Source of the DNA: Cucumis sativus
Taxonomy: Eukaryota; Streptophyta; Magnoliopsida; Cucurbitales; Cucurbitaceae
DNA length: 64,000 bases
Assembly: GCF_000004075.3 (NCBI RefSeq)
Contig: NC_026655.2
Span: forward strand, 7,192,001 to 7,256,000
Reading direction: 5' to 3'
Position numbers and translations under genes: made by a program. Of the stretch, positions 40,820 to 56,653 are shown piece by piece; position 1 is the first letter of the stretch; each line of letters opens with the position of its first letter. Under the pieces are notes generated by a model. The model saw only the letters and a program-made list of their open reading frames with translations, did no database searches and was not told the DNA's origin.

Positions 40820-41735
40820 ACGGACACTTCCAAAAATGGCAAAATAAGTTATAATAATTAAGTTCATACCACACACACTTTATTATTTGCGAAAATAACA
40901 AAAACGAAGCTCAACCCACACATCAAGAAGTAAAATGTCACATATGTCTTCGTTACTAATATATGTTTGTTACACCTTATACACGTATGTTACACCTAAT
41001 ACCATTTGATACACCTAATACTTCTTGATTGATACACTTGATGCACCTGATACTTTTTTATACACTTGATACCTTTTGATAGACATTTAAAACATTACTA
41101 ATATATGTTTGATATACCTGATGCATTGCAGATACATTTAGTATTCTCCACTTATACAATTGATTGATTAAATACGGTTGATATGCTTGAAGTTCTACTT
41201 ATTCACTTAATATACATTTGTAAACTTGGTTCATATACTTAATAATGATTCACATTACTGATATGCTTTAACAATATATTGTTGATATACTTAATAATGA
41301 TACACTGAGTTACATCATTCATATATTTAATAATACTCTAATGAACGGCATAAAATTTGAAAAAATGAAAAATCACGTACTAAGTATATTAAACAATTAA
41401 TACATATAATACAAGTATATCACAACACTGATATACACAACTAAGACAAAGGTAAAACCAAAACAAAATTAATGTAGAAAATAAAACAAAATAATTTAGA
41501 ATCAGATTCAACTCAAAATACACATCAAAAAAAGTAAAAGAAAAATATAAAAGGAAGTTAAATTACTTCAATCAACAACCATTATATTTCATATTACAAT
41601 TATTGTAGTATTAATATTCTAAAATTAGGATTAAGACAGAAAAATAAATAATTTTTCTAGTATAAGAATAAACAAATAATTATGACCTTAAAAAGTGAGA
41701 AAATAAATAAATAATGAGTAGCGCATTAAAAAGAT
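40820..41735 (-). repeat. dispersed repeat family R1, copy 2
   Basis: Reverse-orientation partner of 12575-13275. It is longer by about 200 bp because of extra GATACACTTGATAC-type tandem units at 40980-41100. No coding capacity. Confidence 0.6.
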
Positions 41736-41889
41736 AAAAAAAAAAAAATTATTGAATAACAACAAATTTAAAATGGAGAAGTGAAAATTTTGTCATACTT
41801 GTAAAATTCTAAAAAACAATGTGTTATAATTGTTATATCATATTCTCAAAATGCTATCTTATGCAATTTTTCTTTTTAATCTTACACAC

Positions 41890-42240
41890 ATCTTGTCCTT
41901 CCAAAATTGAAATGTCTAATCCAAAAAAACAATTATATACTCTTTTTTTTTTTTTTTTTTTGTGATTTAGGGTGATTTTACAAGTTTTTAACTACGGTTT
42001 TTGTATCATGCAACTTCCAAACTTTAAATGTCTATCATAAATCAATTATATACTTATTTTATATGATTTATGGTGATTCTATACACATGTTTTAGAAAGT
42101 TTTTAACTAATATTTTTGTATCTCGCTTTAAATGTGTTCTATCCCAATTCGATTATATACTTGCTTTATGTGATTTAGGGTGATTTTTCATATGTTTAAG
42201 AAGGATTTTTCTAACTACTATTTTTGTATCTTGCAAGCAC
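41890..42240 (+). repeat. three tandem degenerate units of about 112 bp
   Basis: Each unit has, in order, AATGTCTA or similar, AATTATATACTT, GTGATTTAGGGTGATTTT or close, and TTTTTAACTA..TTTTTGTATC. The first unit contains a 19-nt T run (41943-41961). A related pair of partial units lies at 36040-36190. Satellite-like or remains of a tandemly arranged element; no gene. Confidence 0.6.
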
Positions 42241-42716
42241 CTCGGTAGGTCAACCATTACGGAAAATCCTGAAAACTCAATTCATTTGTTCTTAAGAAAT
42301 TGTGGACTAAAAATGTATGTTTTTGAAAACTCGAAAACCAAACTCTCCTATTATCTCAAAATCTATCCATAGTAGAGTCTATCATCTATGAGCTCGTATG
42401 AGTGATATAATCTATCTATAGACTCATCTAAATTTTGATGTTTCGGGAGATTCATTCACATTATAATAAATTTGTTAATATTTGACCCAAACATCATATT
42501 TGCAACTTGCAATTGCACACAAAGTTATTTGTAAAAAAATTAACCCAATGTCTTTTTCCTGTTTTGTTGGTTAGAGACTCAACACTCAACCACCAAAGTT
42601 GACAACCAGCTTCCCCTTCCAATGGTTATATCATAATATGACTGTCTTATATGTACATATACATACTGTTTTCCACTCTAATTTCTTCCATAATTATCTT
42701 TCCTTCTGCCTCACCC

Positions 42717-46134
<3,418 letters not shown>

Positions 46135-46596
46135 TCTATTGATTAAGTAAAAAAAACTCATTTGTTTTATGTATTATCTAAGTTAATGCAACTTTTTTTT
46201 CCTGCTTAAGAATCTTCTCTCGAACATACCTAAGATATGCATACCAGTCAACAATGGTTTCTACGTACATATATTATGTTAGACATTATTCCTAATCATA
46301 GAATATAAATTTTTAACCTAAGTTTACATTTTGAAATACCAAATTAGCGTTGACTTTTATTATTAAAATATTTGTCTTATTCCCTAGTTTGATTTTTTTA
46401 AAAAAAAAAAACTTTGCTGGCAAGTTGCAAAAATCACGTTTATAGAGTGTTTGGTTGCAATTACATTCTTTAACTTTTAATGGTATAAATTGAGATCTCC
46501 CTTTTTTACAAGCCATACAATTAGACTTTATAAGTTACGTACTTGTAGAATTTATAACAATTAATTAACTATATTAAGCTTGAAGAGTTTAGAGTA

Positions 46597-46776
46597 GGGG
46601 TGAGCATGATAGACTGAAAAATCGAGCCAATCGACCAAACTGAAGTCGATCAATCGAAAAATGAGAGACATCGGTTAGGGTTAACTTTGAAAAGTTATTT
46701 CAAATCTAGAAATTTCAAAAAGTATTTTAAAGTGTTAAACCGACCCAACAAAAGCCGATCGACTCTTACTCATCAA
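46597..46776. mobile_element. possible hAT-type MITE
   Basis: Begins TAGGGGTGAGCA, similar to the TAGGGGTG ends of plant hAT elements. Its likely far end is CGACTCTTACTCATCA, an imperfect reverse complement. The interior has inverted GCCAATCGACC / CCGATCGAC motifs and a TCGGTT/AACCGA pair. No coding capacity. Confidence 0.35.
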
Positions 46777-48749
46777 AGTTGAGGTCGGTTTAACACTTTA
46801 CTAAATTGAATATTGTTGGTTTTTTATCATTGAAATTTGAGGGTGTAATTGCAACAACGATTGTATTATAAGATTGATTTTTTTGGATCGACTACATTTG
46901 ATAAGTCCCACAAAGTTAAATAAATATACATGGAGAGGGAGTGAAAGAATGAAACTGTGATTTTAAAGTCGATTGTTCAAATTAATCTATGCCAATCTTA
47001 GCTAACCTGGCTTGTTTTTATCTTAATCATTTATTAAATTCATGTTATCCTAGTATGTTCATAAAAGATAGACAAATTAAGGATGGTAAGGAATTCTTTT
47101 TGTAGTTTTTTTTTCTTTTCATATGTTCAAAAGAATAAATTCATTTTATTGTCCCACTAATCTCTCATAGGATACAATCTTAACAAAGTTGAATTATTAT
47201 ATGCTCATACATGACATTTGAGTAGTTTGTGTGTGTGTTTTTTTAATATAGTTAAGTTATAAAAGTTGCATCAACTGGAATTAAAATAACTATATATCCA
47301 TACGTTGAAACATCCATCAATTGAAGTGATTAATTGTATCAAGTAGAAATAAAATAACTATTTGCAAGTCAATACATTCATCAATTGAAATGGTCAACAT
47401 ATATCAATATGTTTTAACCTCGAATAATTAAGCACTCCTATAACATAGAATAATTTCAATTTCTAATGTGTGCATATATATAAGTATTATTAATAATAAC
47501 ATATAGTTGCTAATTCAAATATTTCTTTTATTCACACCAGTAACTATCGAGCAAATCTCAATATCGATATTGATGGTGTGAACATCAATATTTGAAAGCA
47601 AAGTTCAATAAAATTGAATGCATTTTCCAATTAATTTCCATCAATATTTTAAATTGAATTGAAACCATCTAGAAACATTCATGAACAAATTTAACATTTA
47701 TAATTAATTTTGTAGCTTTTTAAAATTTAAATTATTTAGGTTTGATTTTCGTTAGGTATTAACTCATTTGAGTTTTAAATTTTATAGATGTTTCAGTTTC
47801 ATATTTATTTGACTTTATTTTGTATCATGATGAAGAGTTACAGGGTTATTAGCTTGTAATATCAATTTATTCTATTGTGTCGAGTTTTCTCCTCTCTTTC
47901 TTTCTTTTTATATTCAACTTGACCAGTTGAGTTGAATGTAGGTATCCAAGAATTGTCATATCCAAATAATTTGATGTTGCTATTCTACTAGAATTAATCA
48001 TTATATCTTGCAAAGATGATCGTTGTAGCTGCTTACAACTCGTACATAGCAAATAATTTTCTCCAAGGAACACTAATTAGAAGAATTTTTCAATTACGTA
48101 TTAAAGTTTTATTTCAATTGAACTATTGTTTTTTTCTAGATTGAATATTATTACTATGTACATTAGGTATTGTATCTAGTTGAGGGTGTATTTAGTTTTT
48201 GTTAAGTGTATTTGCTTTTTATAAGTTTTGAATGACCTCTTCCTTTCATATAAAATTGAAAATTTAATTATAATATAGACTAAAATTATATGTACGTCAA
48301 TTATAGACTCATTATAACGAAACCATACATTATAATAAACCAACAGCCCAAATATCTATAATATTAAAAAGAAATAGTTGCAAATTTAATCATTAGGTAT
48401 AAAATAATTAAAGATATAACAATATTTAAAAAGAATACATTCACACAAATTTTTGTTATATTTGTATTTTTCTAAAAAAATATTATTATATATAATAATA
48501 CTTAGTTTGAATAAAATTGTTATATTATAATTGCTTGATTTAAATATTGAATTTTTTCTTAAAGCATGTTTTTGTTTATGAGGATATGTTTTTGTTTATT
48601 GGAGTGTATCAATTTGATTTGTTTGCTTGGGCACTCCAAAAAATAACAAATATGATAGTTAAAGAAAGAAAAAAAAAACTATAAGACCTTTTAATTACAT
48701 TTTTTAAAATTCTAACGCCTAAATTTATTAAAAGTTTGGAACTTTTTAT

Positions 48750-49000
48750 AGCATTTCTTAGAACTATAAAGGTAGAAATATATGTAGGGTTTTTTATAAA
48801 GCTATAATATGATTATATAGCTAAAATAATGTGGTGTCTTTTATGTATAATAGCTTTTCTCAAAATATAATAAAATATTTTTATCTATAATTATATGCTA
48901 TAACAATTGTTTTATTGTGGTAATAACCTTTTGATAGCATTTATCTTTTGCTATATATAACTGTTTTTATAGCTTCTTCCGATAGCTATAATCATTTTGA
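48750..49000. mobile_element. possible MITE rich in TATAGC motifs
   Basis: TATAGC and GCTATA occur many times in both orientations across about 250 bp, giving potential to fold back. No clear ends or coding frame. Weak call. Confidence 0.25.
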
Positions 49001-49261
49001 TCAATAATCAATGATTAAATTAATTAGGTACTATCACAGTCAAATAGTTTATAGAAATTGTTACTTTTCAGCATAGGAATATAAAGTAACAATCTCAAAC
49101 AAAATTTTGTGCCAAGATTAATTTCTATCAAAATCAGATAGTTTATAGAAATTGCTAGTTTTCTTTTTTTGTCAAATTAATGGATAGGTAAGAATTGACT
49201 TCCATGAAATTAAAACTTCAAAATCCATACAAGAGTTATCAACTTTGCTTGGGTAAGTCTA

Positions 49262-50345
49262 ATATATTTGTCTTTTTTGGTGGCTAAAGATTCAATTAGT
49301 CAAAGAAACAACGGAGAATATTTTGCCACGAGAACAAAAGAGAAGATCAAGCTTACCTCATGGAGCTCCATCCACAGGAAACTTTTCGGAAGCTGTGAAT
49401 ATTCTTGAAGGTGTGCTATTTGGAATAATCATAATAACAATAATGGTATAACTCGTACTATCTCTCTGGATTTAAATTTGTAATTGACAACTAAACTTAC
49501 ACTCTCTCCGTTCCTTACAACTACAACATTCAAGATTTTTCTTATTTTACGCAAGGGAATTTGGAGCAAATCAATTGGGATACTAAAAAGAAGCTAAATG
49601 GAATGTTTATGGTTCGGCTATAAGAACAGGGTGTGATTACTATGGTACTTGTGAGGCATTTGGGATTTGTAATCCAAAAGCGTTTCCAGTTTGTAGCTGT
49701 TCAAAAGGACTTATATTGCCAAAGAATGAAGAGGAATGGAATCAAGGTATAATTGGAGTGATGGGTGTGCGAGAAGGAGAGACGTCATTGAAATGCATTA
49801 ATGGCAATGATGAAGAAGATGAGTTTTTAAAAGTTGAAATGGTTATGAAGTGCCTTAATTTGTAGGATGGTCTGCTTTTGATTTTAGGTGATTATTGTTC
49901 ATCAAATACCTTGAATTTGCAGCATATGCCGTTATATATAAACAACCTAGTTATACGATTTTGACCCAAGGTTTAAATAGGTGCAATATATATAAACTCT
50001 TTAATCCAATATAATGGCACGGTTATCACACATATTCTGAAGAAAAATAATTTAATAAACTTATTCTCCTTATGTCTTTAATGAACCATATGTATGTACC
50101 TGTGACTATCTCTACAAGTTTGTCTTTGTATTGCTTAATTGGGGCAAACAAGAGTCTTTGAGCAATTGTTCATGCAATTGTTGTTATTACGTTGCATTCA
50201 GAATTTGTTGAATTTCAAAAGATGATTATTATGTAAAAGACAAGAAAGGAATCATCGTAGCAATTGTGTTACCAACGACCTTTGTGGTGTTCATAATCAT
50301 TGCTATACATTTTCGGTGGAAATGGAAGACTCACAAACACGGTAA
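49262..50345 (+). pseudogene. relic of a B-type S-receptor kinase without kinase domain
   Basis: Host-gene relic most like B4. 49334-49400 matches the end of the lectin region, 49430-49860 the S-locus glycoprotein/EGF-like part (YYGTCEAFGICNP-like), 50150-50200 the PAN motif (ESLSNCSCN-like), and 50235-50341 the membrane-segment exon (KGIIVAIVLPTTFVVFIIIA-like, ending before GTAACT). The N-terminal signal and most of the lectin domain are missing, frames are broken, about 220 bp of unrelated sequence sits at 49930-50150, and no kinase exon follows. Confidence 0.75.
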
Positions 50346-50906
50346 CTGTTACTTTCTTTGAAAATTATGTTTAGTTTTCAGAGTTCTTCACCCTGTGTTC
50401 TCATCGTCTTTCCAACTAAACACTTTATGAGCTAATTAATGAGAAATTTGGTGGGTCATCACTAACACAAATATTGCCTGTCAACAACAGGACACCAATA
50501 TATAGTAATACACACAGTTTGCTCCCAATTTCATATATATTATGAACTAATTAATAAACATAATTTCGTGAGTGTTGGACCTCAGTTGCGTGTTGGACCT
50601 CAGTTGCTTAACTCTTTCCTTTATTCACATGTCTTCCAGATGTTCATGAGTCGTGGGAAATTGTTGTTTCACAAAAGACAGTTGTGCAAATTGATGTCAA
50701 TGTTTACTGCCATGTTTAAACTGATGACTTAACGAGTTTGAATAGTGATTTTTTTCTTTTCTTTTTTAAGGAATAAGGGATTTCTTATATTTAACATAAC
50801 TGTGATTACATCAATTTTTGTAGTTCTACAACGTAACGTGTGGGGATGGAGATTACATTGATCTTTAAACCATATTTCCCAGATGGAACTTTCAATTTCT
50901 CATCAA
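50346..50906. other. region between the B relic and tRNA-Leu
   Basis: No gene seen. A short direct repeat GTGTTGGACCTCAGTTGC occurs twice in succession near 50570-50605. Confidence 0.5.
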
Positions 50907-50990
50907 GTCAGGATGGCCGAGTGGTCTAAGGCGCCAGACTCAAGTTCTGGTCTTCGTGAGAGGGCGTGGGTTCAAATCCCACTTCTGACA
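50907..50990 (+). tRNA. tRNA-Leu (anticodon CAA)
   Basis: 84 nt including the discriminator base. The acceptor stem GTCAGGA pairs with TTCTGAC. The D arm carries TGGCCGAGTGGTCTAAGGC (A and B-box type promoter sequences present), the anticodon stem CCAGA/TCTGG encloses loop CTCAAGT with anticodon CAA, there is a long variable arm typical of class II tRNAs, and the T arm has GTGGGTTCAAATCCCAC. No intron and no encoded CCA, as for nuclear plant genes. Confidence 0.95.
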
Positions 50991-52707
50991 AACTTGACAA
51001 ATTTTATTTGAACAAAGTATGACTAAAAAAGTCTTTTAAAAGTGAAATGAATAAAACTAGAAGTAAAAGTAAGTTTTAATAATGTGAAAGAGGGAAAATT
51101 CCATGACATTAGCGGAAGGAAAGGAAATTGATTAATAATGTTTCTTGTCAACCACAACATATCCATCTCTAGATTGGTCCAATGACTCATAAAATTATAG
51201 AAAAGAATGAATCGGGAAAATGCTGTGTAATTTAAACTAATCCATCCATAGGATAATTTTCCAAATTATAATTCACGACTTGGAAATGAGTTAGATCCAA
51301 TTTGACAATATCAGTTCATACACCATTTTCATGATCAGTTACAAACACAATTGATGACTCTATAAAACTACGCAATCAACTAAACGTCAGTTTATATACA
51401 TATTCCATTTACTTCACATTCTCATCTATCTAACATTAGTTTGGTGTATCAAACCAAACTTCTGTCTTATTTATTTTCAAAATGATTTCTTTCTCTTTTA
51501 AAGTTAAACTTTTGTGTTATATATATATATAATTTCCTCAACAAAAAAAATAATTGACAATGAAAATAGTAGTTCATCTATCTTAATTATAAAAAGTATC
51601 GAGTCTCTTGATTTTTCTAATGTGAGATCCTTGACAAATATGTAAAGGTAGAGAATTGAATTATTAACTAGATAGCCATGAAAATTCAAGTAGGAAAAGT
51701 ATAGCACATCTATCTTAAGAAGAGTGTGAAATCTCTTTGAAAAAACAAGTGGATCTAACAAAAACAATTACAACGAAAGTACTTATCTGACAGACTCTCT
51801 CTATAGTGACTCTCGTATAGCTTGTTATTCATTGTTTCAACTTAAGTTTCTAAGGTTGAGGCTTAGACAAACTCTAAGCTCAAAACGTTCAATGTACACA
51901 CTTTTCTTGTAATTGTGCATGGCTAACTCAAACTTAAATGAAAAGACCATTTATATATGGCTAATCTAAAGAATAAATATTCCTTGCAAAAAAAAAAAAA
52001 AGGAAAGGAATAGACCGATAGAGAAAAATATCCACAAAATTTACAAAACAATATTTTATATATGAAAAGAATATTTTGTTGAAGTTGCTACTTGACTAAT
52101 GTTATTACCAACGTCTTTAACATATTACCTAGCACGTTATTCAAAATTTTCTTTAAAATTTTTCCAACCGAAGCAGAGATAACATACTCTAATGTGGTAA
52201 AGACTAAATATAGTGTGTCCTAATTAGGATTCAGCATTCTTGAATCGGAACCAAGATTTTTTTTTGGTTCAAATTTTCATTAAATTTGATGGCACTGATC
52301 CATTGACTTTTTATATTTATGTTGAACAGGGTGTTAAAAGATATCTTAACTTGAACACTTCTAAAAGTTGACTATATAAAACCAAAAATCAAAATAAATT
52401 AGAAGATGATGGTGTGATCCTTCGCATGCAACTTCGAGGAAATTAGTTCAAGGAAACGGTCATGTTTCAACATTTCTTAACAAAACATCAAAAGTGCTTC
52501 TTCGTCCATACATCTTTGCAAATAAAAAAATATTATCATCTGTACTTTGGTTGTCTTCCATAAGGCAACAATTAAATTTTCACCAATTTCCACCCTTCCT
52601 TTCCCTCCATAAATACCCTCCAAAAACTCATACACACATTCTCATCTTCCATTATTCTTCCAATTCTCTAACAATCTCCAAAAACACATAATATATTTTC
52701 CCACAAT
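50991..52707. other. intergenic region, KIC/PBP1-like gene promoter side
   Basis: AT-rich, no supported gene. The last part is promoter and leader of the EF-hand gene; a TATA-like CATAAATA at about 52608-52615 lies roughly 95 bp before its ATG, followed by a CT- and CA-rich leader. Confidence 0.5.
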
Positions 52708-53067
52708 ATGGGAGGAGGATTATCAGGAAAAGATGTCGTTTTATTCAAAGATTTCTTCCCTGAAATGTTGGAGAAACTGGGAGCTAAAGGGTTCATTAAG
52801 GAATTGAGATATGGGTTTCGCTTGCTGATGGATAAAGAAAAAGGTGTCATAACTGCAGAGAGTTTGAGAAAAAACATGAGATTTTTTGGATTAGTATTAG
52901 AAGATGAAGAAGTGATGTGGATGGTTAAAGAAGGAGATTTGGATGGAGATGGAGCTTTGAGTGAAGCTGAATTTTTTATTCTTATGATCAAACTTAGCCC
53001 TGGATTCATGCATTTATCTTCATCTTTCTTTCATCAATCTCATTCGGATAGAAAGTTTACCAAATAA
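52708..53067 (+). CDS. single-EF-hand calcium-binding protein, KIC/PBP1-like
   Basis: Small calcium sensor of 119 residues, intronless. One canonical EF-hand loop lies at residues 77-88 (DLDGDGALSEAE, ligands D77, D79, D81, S85, E88), followed by a hydrophobic helix (FFILMIKLSP). An earlier degenerate hand lies at 42-53 (DKEKGVITAESL). This pattern, with ITAESLR and EGDLDGDGAL, is typical of Arabidopsis KIC (KCBP-interacting Ca2+-binding protein, trichome morphogenesis) and PBP1 (PINOID-binding protein 1). Those proteins bind a kinesin or the PINOID kinase in a calcium-dependent way; which partner applies here cannot be told. Length fits the family. The C-terminal tail (SFFHQSHSDRKFTK) is not conserved. 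Confidence 0.88.
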   Translation: MGGGLSGKDVVLFKDFFPEMLEKLGAKGFIKELRYGFRLLMDKEKGVITAESLRKNMRFFGLVLEDEEVMWMVKEGDLDGDGALSEAEFFILMIKLSPGFMHLSSSFFHQSHSDRKFTK

Positions 53068-53159
53068 TACAACTTTGTATATATTAATGTGTTTTCGTTT
53101 TCATTTACTTTTTTCCTCTCTCTCTCTCTCCTCTTGTTACATGTATATTATATTACCTA

Positions 53160-53165
53160 AATAAA
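53160..53165 (+). terminator. candidate poly(A) signal of the EF-hand gene
   Basis: AATAAA about 95 nt after the stop codon, in a T-rich context. Plant signals are loose, so this is only a candidate. Confidence 0.35.
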
Positions 53166-54051
53166 GTTTGTTTGATATTTGAGTATTATTTAATCTATAT
53201 GAGTTGTACTTTATTTATTTTTATATTAGATATGTTTTATCATATTCTTATAATAAAGTTTGTATTGCACGTTTTATGTGGATAGACATGAGAGGAAAAA
53301 GACTAAATTATTGTTTTAAGAAATCAATTAAAAGAGTAAGGAAAATATAACAAAAAAAAAAATGAGGAGACCAAAAAATTATTCTTTTTCCTATAATTAA
53401 CTTACTTTAAAGTTTTGGGACATATTTTAATTTAATTTAACCTATATTATCCACAACCGTTCTTTTATCCATACCAATATGTTTAGGGTTAAAAGCTAGT
53501 AGTGACACAATGAAGAAAGAACTATTGGACTAAGTGTGTATATATATATATATACTGAAAAATAGGAAATGTAAAAAGTATTATGATGTGAGGAGAAATG
53601 TTTTATTTTTTGTAATTAGGTATAAACATGTGTGCATTTGGTAAAATTAGGAATGATGAGATGACACAAAACTGAAATCCATAATAAATCTTACAAAATA
53701 AGCAAATCGAATAATTTGAAAGTGAGAAAAAAATGAGAGAAATGAGACCCATATTCTATTATCAATAATAATAATCCATATCCCCCTGCTTCAATACATG
53801 GCAAACACACACAGGTTTCTCCATAATACAATTCTCCATATAATGGGACCCAAATTTCCCCCCTTATGTCCAATCATAAACACATTAATTATACACATTT
53901 CTTTAATTTAACAACCAACTTGCACACAAACCAAACCAAACCAAACCCCCTCCTCTCACCTCTGTTATTTTAAACCAGTGCCCCAAAAGGATCCAATGCC
54001 CTCCTCACAAGAGAATCTGAATCCAATCCCGGAGATTTGGAGTTGAAATTT
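53166..54051. other. spacer between the EF-hand gene and the B-box gene
   Basis: No gene seen. It includes a short (TA)n run near 53545 and, at 53910-53990, a CA/CT-rich stretch (ACCAAACCAAACCAAACC) that is probably the B-box gene promoter or leader. Confidence 0.5.
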
Positions 54052-54426
54052 ATGAAGAACATCAAGTGCGAGCTTTGCGATTGTAGAGCCAATGCGTATT
54101 GTGAATCGGACGAATCCAGTTTGTGTTGGAGCTGCGATGCTAATGTTCACTCAGCTAATTTCATTGTTGAAAAGCATTCAAGGATTTTGCTTTGCCAAAT
54201 TTGCCAATCTCCCACTCCTTGGACTGCCACTGGCCCCAAGCTTGGCCCTACTCTTTCTCTTTGTCAGCTTTGCGTTCTTCCTCAAAATGTTGCTTCCCTA
54301 AGATTTCGTCATCAGGATCCTCTCCATTCTGGCTCCTCTACCACCAGAGATTTTGATCATCATCCTAACGAGGATGATGAAGAGAATCAAGTGGTTCCAC
54401 TGTCACCGCCGCCCGTTTCGAGCTAG
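54052..54426 (+). CDS. B-box zinc-finger protein, BBX28/BBX29-like, short
   Basis: Nuclear B-box protein of 124 residues. One B-box has ligands C6, C9, C17, D20, C25, C28, H33 and H42 (KCELCDCRANAYCESD ... HSANFIVEKHSR), followed by the second cysteine cluster (LLCQICQSPTPW ... SLCQLCV) typical of BBX28/29. An acidic stretch leads to ENQVVP, the COP1-contacting VP motif. Arabidopsis BBX28/29 are HY5 and COP1 partners that restrain photomorphogenesis. Here the frame stops eight residues after VVP, so the serine-rich tail of those relatives is missing. The result is microprotein-like, as in BBX30/31. Start: the ATG giving MKNIKCELC matches relatives; any longer frame would need a TTG start. Confidence 0.87.
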   Translation: MKNIKCELCDCRANAYCESDESSLCWSCDANVHSANFIVEKHSRILLCQICQSPTPWTATGPKLGPTLSLCQLCVLPQNVASLRFRHQDPLHSGSSTTRDFDHHPNEDDEENQVVPLSPPPVSS

Positions 54427-54544
54427 TTCTTCTCACTCTCCATTGTTTCTTCGTCTTTGTTTAGATCTCTTAGTAATAGCATTACCCCATGTCACGAAGA
54501 AGCTAGATCGAATAGGTACATGGGACTTTCTCCTTTTTTTTAGT

Positions 54545-54740
54545 ATAACAAAATGAATCAAAATATTTACAAAATATAACAAAATTTTAGATTTTATCAT
54601 AAACGCTCGTAGATATATTGATAGACACTATAATCTTCTTTCATGTTCGTCAATATTATTGATACCTATTAGTGTTTACCAATATCTATTTTTGATAGAA
54701 TTTAAAATGTAATATATTTTGTAAATATTTTTGATAATTT
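54545..54740. mobile_element. MITE-like inverted-repeat element (family M1)
   Basis: The left side reads AAATATTTACAAAATATAAC and the right side ATATATTTTGTAAATATTTT, inverted relative to each other, around GATAGACACTATAA and related motifs. It lies just 3' of the B-box gene. Confidence 0.6.
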
Positions 54741-56579
54741 CACTCTTTTTAATAATTACTTCGTCTTTTTCTTCTAGACTCTGAAAAAATGGACTGTGTT
54801 GCTTGTAAGTGTAAATAACAATTCCCAATAATATGCCTCATTTTGGGCTTTCCATTTTAGTGGGGATCCCATGATTATTCATATTCACAATTATATTATT
54901 GTATGATCTCTTTTTATTATTATAAATTAATCGGTCTAGGGATAGGTTCCGGTTTTTTATGTTATATTATATATATTATATATAGAGCGAGCGGCGTAAA
55001 ATAGCAATTTAAGCGAACGATAATAATAATATATAGTACGAAAAGATAAGTAATTGTATATGTAGTACAAAAATTAGTAAAAGACTAAAAATATTGTGTC
55101 CAGCTACCATTTCAAAAGTTTTTTTTTTTTTTCTGTTTCTCAAAATTGAAAATTATCAGTGATGATATCATGTAGCATCAAAACTCAAACCTCTCCTTAT
55201 ACAAATTAATTTATAATAATAGCACATCATTGATAAATTTCAATTTGAGAAATATGTTATTCGTTAATAACCATTGAAATGTAGACTTGACATTTTAAAA
55301 GATTTTACTAGTTCATTCGTCAAGACTCGCTATTTTTACAAGTATTTTATCATTGTGCTATATTTAATTTTAATATATTTTCTAAATGGTTTTATTTGCT
55401 CTAAATTTTCTATTATATAAAAATAAAGTTTCATGTCAAGATTAACGAATAACATGATGGACAAAGTAAATTTGGTTTACTAATATTGACATGACCTCCA
55501 TTTCTTTAAAAGTCAAAAACTCGAAGGTTCAATTTTACGGCTTATTAAAGAAAATTGACGATGTGGTGGATGGTTCAAGTGTTTTACTGCCTTGTAAATG
55601 TTAATAAATTATTTTTATCATTCTGAGCTGAATTTTTTTAATTCATGAACCAATAATCACATGTAGCTTATTTACTTTAATTCGTTAATAAATATTTTGT
55701 GAGTGAATTAAAATGAATTTAAAAAAGTTTGATGTAAGAGACAAGAGTACTAATGGGTTTTCATAACCATCATAATAATGCATGCCATCTATCATAGTAT
55801 TAATTTAACTTTTGAAATTAAGCATCTCGAGCCAAAAACTTGGGATTATCAATTACATCATCCTATACTAAATTTTCTTAAAGGCATAATTAAAAAACAA
55901 ACAATCATATAACTCATTAAAATAAATGGACGATATAATTTAAATTATAATTTCGACATCTCCATGTGATCCATGTCTTTCCATTAACATACTTAAACAT
56001 ATTTTAAGTGAGATGATTTAAATAGCAAGTGGATTCAAAAATTTTCATAAATAATTAATTAGCAAAATAAATATGGAATATACAAAGAATAATATGTCTT
56101 GAATATTAATAATATCTCATATAATAATTATTTTAAAAAATGTAAAAATGAGTATAATGTACCTAAGATGTAAAATTGACAAATACTTAAGTCTATGATA
56201 TATATAAGACATTACTTCTTTTATAAAACCTTTTTTGATATCTCTAATTTTAACAAAATTATAGGTTATAAGATTCAAGTGTCTAGTTTATAGAGGGGTG
56301 GTGATATTAATACCTTACTTAATTAGGTTGCTACTTGATGAATGATTAGGTCTCGATCTATATTTAATTATATGTTTTTGAAGTTAATGATATTCTCTTT
56401 TGAAAAGTTTAAAAACTATTATATGGTCCAGATGAAATGCTTTCACTAGCAATATCATTCTTTTTTATCGAAAGAGAAAAAAAAAGGAAAAAAGAAAAAT
56501 AATATCATTCTCCTACTTAATAAAAATATGCAAAATTTTAATTTATTTTGAAAAAGTCTAGTACATAAAAAAACAAAAA
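54741..56579. other. AT-rich intergenic region
   Basis: No gene or clear element seen over about 1.8 kb. Confidence 0.5.
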
Positions 56580-56653
56580 TGCTTTCATTGAGAGTCGAAC
56601 TCAAGACCTCCCGCTTACTAAACGGGTGCTCTAACCAACTGAGCTATGAAAGC
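56580..56653 (-). tRNA. tRNA-Thr (anticodon AGU)
   Basis: 74 nt with discriminator A. Minus strand: acceptor GCTTTCA pairs with TGAAAGC; D arm GCTC-AGTTGGTTA-GAGC; anticodon stem CCCGT/GCGGG with loop TTAGTAA, anticodon AGT; T arm TTGAG-TTCGACT-CTCAA. No intron and no encoded CCA. Confidence 0.95.

Larger units (their letters stand above)
46135..49261. other. intergenic region downstream of B4
   Basis: About 3.1 kb, AT-rich, without a supported gene. It includes a possible hAT-type MITE at 46597-46776, an inverted-motif stretch at 47500-47600 (CAATATCGATATTG) and a TATAGC-rich palindromic stretch at 48750-49000. Reading frames here are short and featureless. Confidence 0.5.

Noticed and set aside
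40564-40842. 92-residue minus frame between the permease fragment and R1
   Set aside because: No recognised domain, partly overlaps the edge of the R1 repeat, and composition matches the AT-rich surroundings.
54037-54051. Longer start for the B-box protein
   Set aside because: It depends on a TTG triplet; the ATG at 54052 aligns with relatives.
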